Assembly (NCBI GenBank): GCA_948474755.1
Contig: CAOLHI010001135.1
Coordinates: forward strand, 248,001 to 312,000
Direction: 5' to 3'
Source: Ctenosaura bakeri
Lineage: Eukaryota > Chordata > Lepidosauria > Squamata > Iguanidae
Length of the DNA: 64,000 bases
The translations under genes were made by a program, and so were the position numbers. The notes beneath the pieces were generated by a model. The model saw only the letters and a list, made by a program, of their open reading frames with translations. It ran no database searches and was not told the origin of the DNA. Shown piece by piece: positions 57,750 through 64,000 of this stretch; position 1 is the first letter of the stretch; each line of letters starts with the position of its first letter.

Positions 57750-59279
57750 TATTAATCTTGCATGGAAAACTGGTAGACACCACTTTACCTTCCTCCCAGA
57801 AGGTTTTATCGATGCATGACTCCCATGGATGCATGGGGTCAAATTTACATCTCATATATTTTATGTTTATGCTTGTCATTACATTATGATCCATAAATCA
57901 TATCAAACAACTTATCTGCAAAATTTGTAATCTTGTTCTCTCTCTCTCTCTTTTATAAAGGACAATGACATTATAATCAGCATGGGAAGGAATTTTGACA
58001 TAATGCTATATAAGTTTTGAGATGTCTTCTTGTTTGTTAGAATATGCATTTACCCTATTTGATATATGTAACAATGGCTGCAGTGGTGAATCCTTTTTTT
58101 TGTTTGAACAGACTTCTACAATGCAATTCTGTCTGGATATATGATGCTATGCTTTCATCATATCCACAATGGGTGAAAAAATGTATACTGCCAATGCCTT
58201 GATTCAAAATTAAACTAATTCACCTAGTACTATGGCCAAAACCCCACATCTTTTGGGAACATATAAATTTACAGTGATTTTCAAGACTAGTGCTGATATC
58301 ATCCATTAATAAAAGACAACCATTCCAGTTCTTAAGTTTTTGCAAGAAAGAAAAGGAAAAAGAAGACTCTCTCTGTATGGTTTGGGGAAGATCAAAAACT
58401 TCTCCAGGGAAGCCTATAAAAGTGGTAAAGTTGTAAAGCTCTAATATACAATCCCGTGCTAGGAAGAGGGTGGGCAAGATGTCCTAATAAAGCTTTCCCT
58501 TCATCATTTTCTAGAATACTGATATCCGAAGTCCTGAGCAAACTTCAACTATATCAGTTTCTGTTATGCCCTTTGTTATTTTGGAAACTCACTGCACTTG
58601 TAGCACATCGGAGGATCATGCTGCAATAACCTTAGGCTCTTCTGTAGTTGCTACAGTACATCAATATTTCAGAATTCATAGGGGGATTACAGTAAACTAT
58701 CAGTATTCTATACGGACAGGCAGTGCAATGCTTTTTGTTGTTTTATTACTAATAACAATTTATCTAGAAGCAATGCTGACTCACTGCAAAGCAGAATTTT
58801 CTTTCAGTGATTTAGCTTCACTATAAAAGGCACATAAAACAAATCACTGTCTGTTATTGTAGAACAGACAGTCAAGTTGTACATACTGGCAAAGGTAGGA
58901 TTAGCTATTTACCATTTTCTCCCACATACAAATGTTTCATGTTAGGGTGGAACATGTGCATGCATAGGAAACCACAGTACAGAAAACTGGACTGTGTGAT
59001 TGAAAAGAAGAAAACACAAACTGGACTGATCAAGGCCACAAGAAAAACTGTTTACATGGGTCAGCACTATTCATTCCACGTATGACTCTAATCACTCATG
59101 CCTTGGAAAAGCAGGCTGAGTGGGATACTTAAAAGTAAGCCCATGGATTTCAATGATTTCAATGAGCCTTACTTCTTGGTAATTGTTCTTAAGATCATAA
59201 TGATAATCAATTCTTCTTCTTCATATGGTCAACAATTTACCTGCTCGTCTGCACTCATTTATACTTACAAAAAGAAAAA
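57750..59279. other. No gene recognised; unique AT-rich DNA
   Basis: It holds a (TC)7 tract at 57937-57951 and a clear short palindrome near 59.15 kb. No gene is seen. Confidence 0.5.
59133..59174. repeat. Short interspersed palindrome
   Basis: AAGTAAGCCCATGGATTTCA is followed by its imperfect reverse complement ending AATGAGCCTTACTT, with no real loop. It is the same kind of repeat as at 42.4 kb. Confidence 0.75.
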
Positions 59280-59284
59280 CAGAA

Positions 59285-59420
59285 ATATTTATATTTATTT
59301 GTTTATTAAAGTAATTATATTGTACCCTCTTTCTGAAGATCTCTAGGAGAGATATAAACAGTAAAACAAATTTAAACAATTCAAAGTGTACACTAAATTA
59401 TAAATCCACAATCCTATGAA
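59285..59420 (-). mobile_element. LINE 3' tail, probably L2 clade, diverged
   Basis: On the plus strand TTTATATTTATTTGTTTATT is followed by TTGTACCCTCTTTCTGAAGA and AGAGATATAAACAGTAAAAC, the reversed pattern of an L2-like tail. The assignment is tentative. Confidence 0.45.
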
Positions 59421-59524
59421 GACTAATTGAATTGTGCCCTGATCTTTGGTGAAGAGCCCAGTAAGTCCAGAGTTGCTTCAAATCAAGTAACCAAGGGGAT
59501 GGTGTTTCTTAGTTCATGTTTATT

Positions 59525-60240
59525 TACACTTTACTTATTTATTTATTTAATCTGTACTTCACCTTTCTCTTTTTTTAATTTTTTTAAAATTTTTATTGAT
59601 TAAACAGAAAAGAAAAAAAACACAAACACAAAAATAAAACACCATGTGGTACAACTAATAGTAAAACAAAAAAATTTCAACCAAAAACAAACTTACATTA
59701 TTATTTCTCTCTTATATAATTACAATCAAAAACTTATTCAGCTTATTCTATATCAAACTACTTATATATTTTTATTACCTATCTCTAATTCTTATTCTCA
59801 TTATACTCATTATTATTATTGTAATATCATTCTTAATTCTATATTTTTCCCTTAAATTTAATCTAATGCTATTACTAAATATAATCAACTTACTTTTTGT
59901 TTTTTTTGTTTTTGTTTTTGTTTTGTTTTACAAAATTAAAATTAAACAACTCCAAATTAAACAATACACCACATTATTATCACAAAAACAGGTGAATAAA
60001 CCCACCCCCCCGAGCCAACTTTTTATTTAATCCATTTTCCAAAATTGCCATTCTTCTTGTGAAAGGGTAGCTTTACCATCTCTTATCAAAGCTTTCACAC
60101 CTTTCTCTTGGTATTGGATTCAAAGTGTGCTACAATAATTCAAAATAGATAAAACTTGATTTAAAAAATATACCAGTATTAGAAAATAAACAATTCTGCT
60201 TAAAAGGTTCATCATTAGAAACAGTTAAAATACATTTAGA
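59525..60240 (-). mobile_element. LINE tail (probably L2 clade) split by an L1 insertion
   Basis: The left part TTATTTATTTATTTAATCTG with TACTTCACCTTTCTC continues on the right of the L1 as CACCTTTCTCTTGGTATTGG. Read on the minus strand, this is a LINE terminus of the GAGAAAGGTGAAGTACAG then (AATA)n type. Confidence 0.55.
59572..60097 (-). mobile_element. L1 LINE 3' UTR fragment
   Basis: On the minus strand it ends AATCAATAAAAATTTTAAAA, an L1-type terminus, and it is non-coding. A 12-bp duplication CACCTTTCTCTT flanks it (59560-59571 and 60098-60109), the hallmark of target-primed L1 insertion. A C run at 60004-60010 lies inside. The L1 identity rests on the tail and duplication because no ORF2 remains. 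Confidence 0.7.
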
Positions 60241-61009
60241 AGATAATTAAAAAGATAAAAGTACAACACATCACTGTCCAAACAGCTTATTATCTCATGA
60301 TTTAAAAATCCAAAGCCTGCCTATATAAAAAAAGGTATTTTCCTGCCAGCAGAAAAAAGCGTACAGAAGAAAGCTATATAAAAAGAAAGCTATATGGATT
60401 GGAAAGATCCTACCTGAATATTTAGGATAAAGATATAAATACGTACATACCATAATGTATGCATATGTTCCTCTAGCAGTGCTATCAGCACATTTGAAGT
60501 TAGTCCCAAAGACTGAATGAGCAGATTGTAATTGTAGATGGCTTTCTTCTGTTCTACATATCCAACAGAATACCAGATCCCTGTTATAATTGTAGTAGGT
60601 TGGAACTGTTACATTTGGAACTGTTGCAAATTTTGATCCTCCATTTGTATCTTACGTTGGCTACTCATACTTTAGTAACTGTACTTCACACTGGTTGGCA
60701 GGAATGCCTCAACTGAACTGACTGCACGTTCTTGAACAACACAGGTATTAGTCCCATTAAATGCAAATGATACGTCAATATCACTCTCTCAGTCCCTAGG
60801 ACAACACCATGAAAGGTTCTACAATAAAACTGCATTTATTTTGACAATCTATGCCCATGAAAAAGAAGCTTTGTCTTTTTAGCATTCTTTGTAACAACTT
60901 ATACAAAACTTGTAAAAAACAAAAAGGATTGTGAAAGAAAAAGAAAACATAAGTCTTGGAATCAATTGATGTCTGTAAATAAAGAAGCGTGTTGCCCTAA
61001 CTATAGTAG
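60241..61009. other. No gene recognised; unique AT-rich DNA
   Basis: I see nothing supportable in this stretch. Confidence 0.5.
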
Positions 61010-61306
61010 ATTCAGCAGAACAAAAGGAGACAAGGATCCATGTGTTTGTGGATGGTCTAAATTTATTCTTTATAAAGCTGAATGCATTTTGGCCTGTTTA
61101 TACATTTATTGGACTTCTTCAGGGGCATATATCCAATCTACAACAGAAATTTTTGGAGTTGCTGCTGCGCTTTCTTTCTGAACTGGGCTAATATGCAATA
61201 ATGAAACTCTTATGTATACACAGGCTGAAATGCATTGGGCTTTTTAAAGAATAAACTTGGACCATCTATAAATACATGAAGCCTAGTCTCCCTTTTTCTG
61301 CTGAAT
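61010..61306. mobile_element. Foldback element, 97-bp arms
   Basis: The left arm (61010-61106) starts ATTCAGCAGAACAAAAGGAG and runs through GGATGGTCTAAATTTATTC to GGCCTGTTTATACAT. The right arm (61211-61306), reverse-complemented, starts ATTCAGCAGAAAAAGGGAG and runs through AGATGGTCCAAGTTTATTC to CAGCCTGTGTATACAT. The arms are roughly 80% alike around a spacer of about 104 bp. The family is not recognised. The frame at 60966-61181 crosses it by chance. Confidence 0.85.
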
Positions 61307-62916
61307 TATTACATGTGCATTCCAGTACTTATTCCTGATCCTTATTAGAATAGACCCATGAAATCAAAGGAATATACCTGTTCACTTCTGAAGTTCCCAT
61401 TGCTTCAATAGATCTGCTCTAACTGGAACTAACAATTGGATTTTGGCCTGTGTGTTCTTGATTGAAATATATTAATATTAAAAGTTTTTACACTGCTATT
61501 GCTTTAACATAGAACAATAACAAAAACAGTGCTAAAATATATTTGAAAAGGTAGCAAACAGTTTACTAAACAATACCTCTAATAGTGTCTGAGGCCACTG
61601 ATGCCAGCTGGGAATCAATGTAGAAAGCGCTACCCTTGCCTCATTATGTTTCCTATGTATTTACAAAGGGACAAAACAGAAAATGCCCAAGCACCCAGTG
61701 TACAAAACCATCCCTGCTATTCATAATTGCTACTTCATCGCACTATTTTTCAGCAAGCTAGACGGCATTTTTACAGTAGCAGCATGTGGCTTTCTGGCTA
61801 TCTCTGCAGGAAGTTGTGTTGGGAGGCTGGGCAATTCCTTTATATTAGGATGCTACTGTCGCTGCTGTGTTGGCAAGTCTAGACAATATGCACTGCCAGG
61901 ACAACATACCCTCTCTTTCTGACACAGCCTTGAAAATACTTTGCTCTAACAAAATCTTCTCTTATTGTTACTCATATTAATAGTGTAAAATTGCTAATGA
62001 CACTTTTACTTGGCTCATGTTTGTGGAGAAGATATCAATGTAGTTTTGTAAATTGGTAAAAGGTTTCAAGTGAGCTGTCAAATTGAATTATATTTAATTA
62101 TGGCTTATTTTTATGTGTGGAACATGATTCATGAGCCAAACTTAAGAACTATTAAAAGTCCCACTGATTTCGGTGTGAAGAAGGGAAGAAGAATCTAACT
62201 CCTCATAGAAATTAACATTGGCTAGGCCATGACAATTATGTATTAAATCTTAATGTTCTGAGAGGAATGTGTTTCCTATATCCATCTGTGATATGAAATA
62301 TAGGTTGTCATTGAATGTACCAACAAAGTATTCCTATGGACACCATGATGTAATTTAAAAATTGAAAAACTCAACTGATCCATGAATGCAACAAAGATGT
62401 CAGGAGCATCTGCTGAAGCCCAGGAGAGAGAAACGATAAGAAAAGGAGGTTGAACTTAATTTATAATAAATGGTAGCGTGGGACAAAAAGAGAAAAATGT
62501 CAAAAGAAGGGGCGGGGGAGGAACTGTAGCAAGCCAGATCCAAATCACCTCCATCCCAGAAAAATAGCCATAATGCCTATAATGAGATCCTAACTGGTCA
62601 ACATGACCCTAGGTGAATGGAGTAAACCGGAAGTCAACCCAAGACTAGCTGAAGCTTGCTGAATCCAAACTCCTACTAACCTCAGGATTTTGGAAATCCT
62701 CCTCAGCCTGGCCTAATTTTGTATTAGCACAGTGACTATGTACATGGCACGGACTAGAGAAGGTTTGGGTTTAGGAACCTCCCTCTCCGCTTCACTGACC
62801 CCTTTTCAGTCTTTTGCTAGTATATCTTAACCAGTAGAGCAGTTCTGCTAGCACTTTGTTGATTTAACCATCTCTGAAATCAGGTGAAAGAAGAGAGTAG
62901 TGTCTAATCCTAAGCC
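61307..62916. other. No gene recognised; unique AT-rich DNA
   Basis: A weak short palindromic block lies near 61355-61425. The part near 62040-62130 is repeat-free with TTAATTA and CTGTCA words and is a possible conserved non-coding element, by inference only. Confidence 0.45.
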
Positions 62917-62968
62917 TCACACAGCCAGCCACCTCTCTGTTTCTGGGCACAATTCAAATTGCTGGTAA
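62917..62968 (+). mobile_element. L2 LINE, left part, split by Helitron
   Basis: CAGCCAGCCACCTCTCTGTT then TCTGGGCACAATTCAAATTG is L2 ORF2 sequence, matching the L2 at 34.05-34.08 kb (CTGTTTCCAGGCACAATTCA). It stops at the Helitron boundary and continues at 63817. Confidence 0.85.
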
Positions 62969-63816
62969 TCTACTATACAAAAATCAAAGTTTGACTATTT
63001 GTGAGTTTGTCTGTCTGCATCAGGCAGGCAAAGATTTCATATGGTTGGCTGAGTGAGGCAAGAAGACCTCATATGATTGTCTGGCTCTGAAGATTCTATG
63101 GAATCCTGGGGTTGGCAGTTTAGGGAGGGGCCTTTAGAATTCTCAGCCGAGAGCTTTTGCGCCTTAGGCTGGTTGCTATGGAGATGAGGCCTACCATCAA
63201 TAAGGATGCCAGAAAACGTTTGAGAGGCATATCTGAGAAAAATTAAAGTGGCATACACAACATAGTTACAAGGTCTTCTCGCCTCACACAGTAGATTGTA
63301 TGGGTTCCATATGTGAGGAATCTTAAAGTTGAAATTCAAAACAAAAAATGCTTCCAGAAAAACGTAAAGCCATTGCACAAATTCAACAGAAAGCAAAAAA
63401 ATCAAAAGCCAGTACATCAATGTTGCCAGAGAATACAGATTGGATTGGGGACCATGGGGAAAAGTTACAGGTACTGGAATAGACCAGTTGCTATGGAGAT
63501 GAAGCCTAGCAGCAAGGACAGTGTATTCCCTCAGGAACCCAACTTCTGTATGTTAAGAACTCCAAATACAGATTGGATTGGGGAATATGGGGAAAAGTTT
63601 CAGGTACCAGAAACGGCTGGTAGCTTTGGAGACAAGGCCTAGGGGCAAGGAGAAGGACAGTATATTCCCTCATGAAACCAAATTGTGTATGTAAATAACT
63701 CTGAATACAGATTGCACTGGAAAATATGGGGGAAAGTTATAGGTACTGGAGAAGACAGTTGGGTGAGCTCTTAAGAGGAAAATAAAATCCTGGGCAACGC
63801 TGAGTAAATACACCAG
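62969..63816 (+). mobile_element. Non-autonomous Helitron
   Basis: The element starts TCTACTATACAAAAATCAAA followed by TTTGTCTGTCTG, the usual Helitron 5' end. It ends with CCTGGGCAACGCTGAG, a decayed version of the subterminal hairpin CCGGGCAACGCCGGG, then TAAATACACCAG, one base from the CTRR terminus. The left flank is A and the right flank T, as Helitrons require. The host sequence on both sides is one L2 frame that rejoins without gain or loss. There is no Rep/helicase, so the element is non-autonomous. The interior holds a tandem array and a segment shared with the MITE at 27.7 kb. Confidence 0.85.
63432..63755. repeat. 133-139 bp tandem repeat inside Helitron
   Basis: Units start AATACAGATTGGATTGGGG at 63432 and 63565 and AATACAGATTGCACTGG at 63704. 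Each has ATGGGGAAAAGTT, GGTACTGG or GGTACCAG, and GAGA-GAAGCCTAG-like blocks. A partial earlier unit (TTGCTATGGAGATGAGGCCT) lies at about 63172. Confidence 0.93.
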
Positions 63817-64000
63817 TGAACTATAAAGCCCTATATATACAGGTTGGGTCCAGGCTACCTGAGGCTACCATATCTTTCCATATGATCTTGTTCAAGATCT
63901 GAGATCTTCAGAGTAGGTGGTTCTCTCAACCCCAGCACCTTCATAAGCACATACGGTGGTAATGTATCTGCTTCCAGTCTTTGGAACTCCGTTCCAATGG
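63817..64000 (+). mobile_element. L2 LINE, right part, running off the window
   Basis: TGAACTATAAAGCCCTATAT, GGTTGGGTCCAGGCTACCTG, TGAGATCTTCAGAGTAGG and CAGTCTTTGGAACTCCGTTC are the L2 ORF2 C-terminal region. It directly continues the L2 part left of the Helitron and probably extends beyond position 64000. Confidence 0.88.

Overview
The window reads as ordinary non-coding DNA of a squamate reptile, most likely a lizard. The host is inferred from the repeat mix: CR1 LINE copies ending in the ATTCTATG-type terminal repeat, reptile-type L2 and L1 fragments, a BovB (RTE) fragment, tRNA-derived SINEs whose tails match BovB, hAT and Tigger-like non-autonomous DNA transposons, and one Helitron. The background is AT-rich, with short GC-rich islands that coincide with repeats. 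I found no host protein-coding exon, structural RNA gene or CRISPR array. All coding capacity I can defend belongs to decayed reverse transcriptases. The window is best read as intergenic or deep intronic sequence.

Layout. 0-7 kb: a CR1 stub at the left edge, unique DNA, a minus-strand SINE (3.5 kb), a nested-hairpin cluster (4.2 kb), and a Tigger-like element carrying an 82-bp minisatellite (5.7-6.5 kb). 7-8.5 kb: the best LINE, a 5'-truncated CR1 with an open 241-codon reverse-transcriptase fragment. 8.5-21.5 kb: mostly unique, with a degraded repeat cluster (8.8-9.5 kb), a SINE, a palindromic MITE-like block, LINE tails and two Tigger-like elements. 21.6-23 kb: three minus-strand LINE fragments end to end (CR1-clade, BovB, CR1). 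23-27 kb: unique. 27.1-27.9 kb: a CpG-rich DNA element packed with hairpins, next to a palindromic MITE. 29-30 kb: a hAT element and a SINE. 33.4-34.4 kb: L2. 38-46 kb: CR1 stub, (TA)20, a GC-rich unclassified repeat, a 380-bp segment present twice at about 98% identity, a hAT nested in a SINE, and an L1 3' end. 53-54.3 kb: hairpin repeats and a GC-rich DNA element inserted at the end of a CR1. 55.9-60.1 kb: two Tigger-like elements, a SINE, and an L1 tail inside a LINE tail. 61-64 kb: a foldback repeat and a Helitron that splits an L2.

Nothing here is a gene system that works together. The relationships are those of mobile elements: SINEs share the tail of the BovB LINE, non-autonomous DNA elements depend on transposases not present here, and nested insertions give a relative order of events. 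The best leads are the Helitron-in-L2 with an almost exact empty-site reconstruction, the duplicated 380-bp segment flanked by 26-bp direct repeats, the hAT-in-SINE with an exact 8-bp target duplication, and the CpG-rich hairpin elements at 27 and 53.6 kb.
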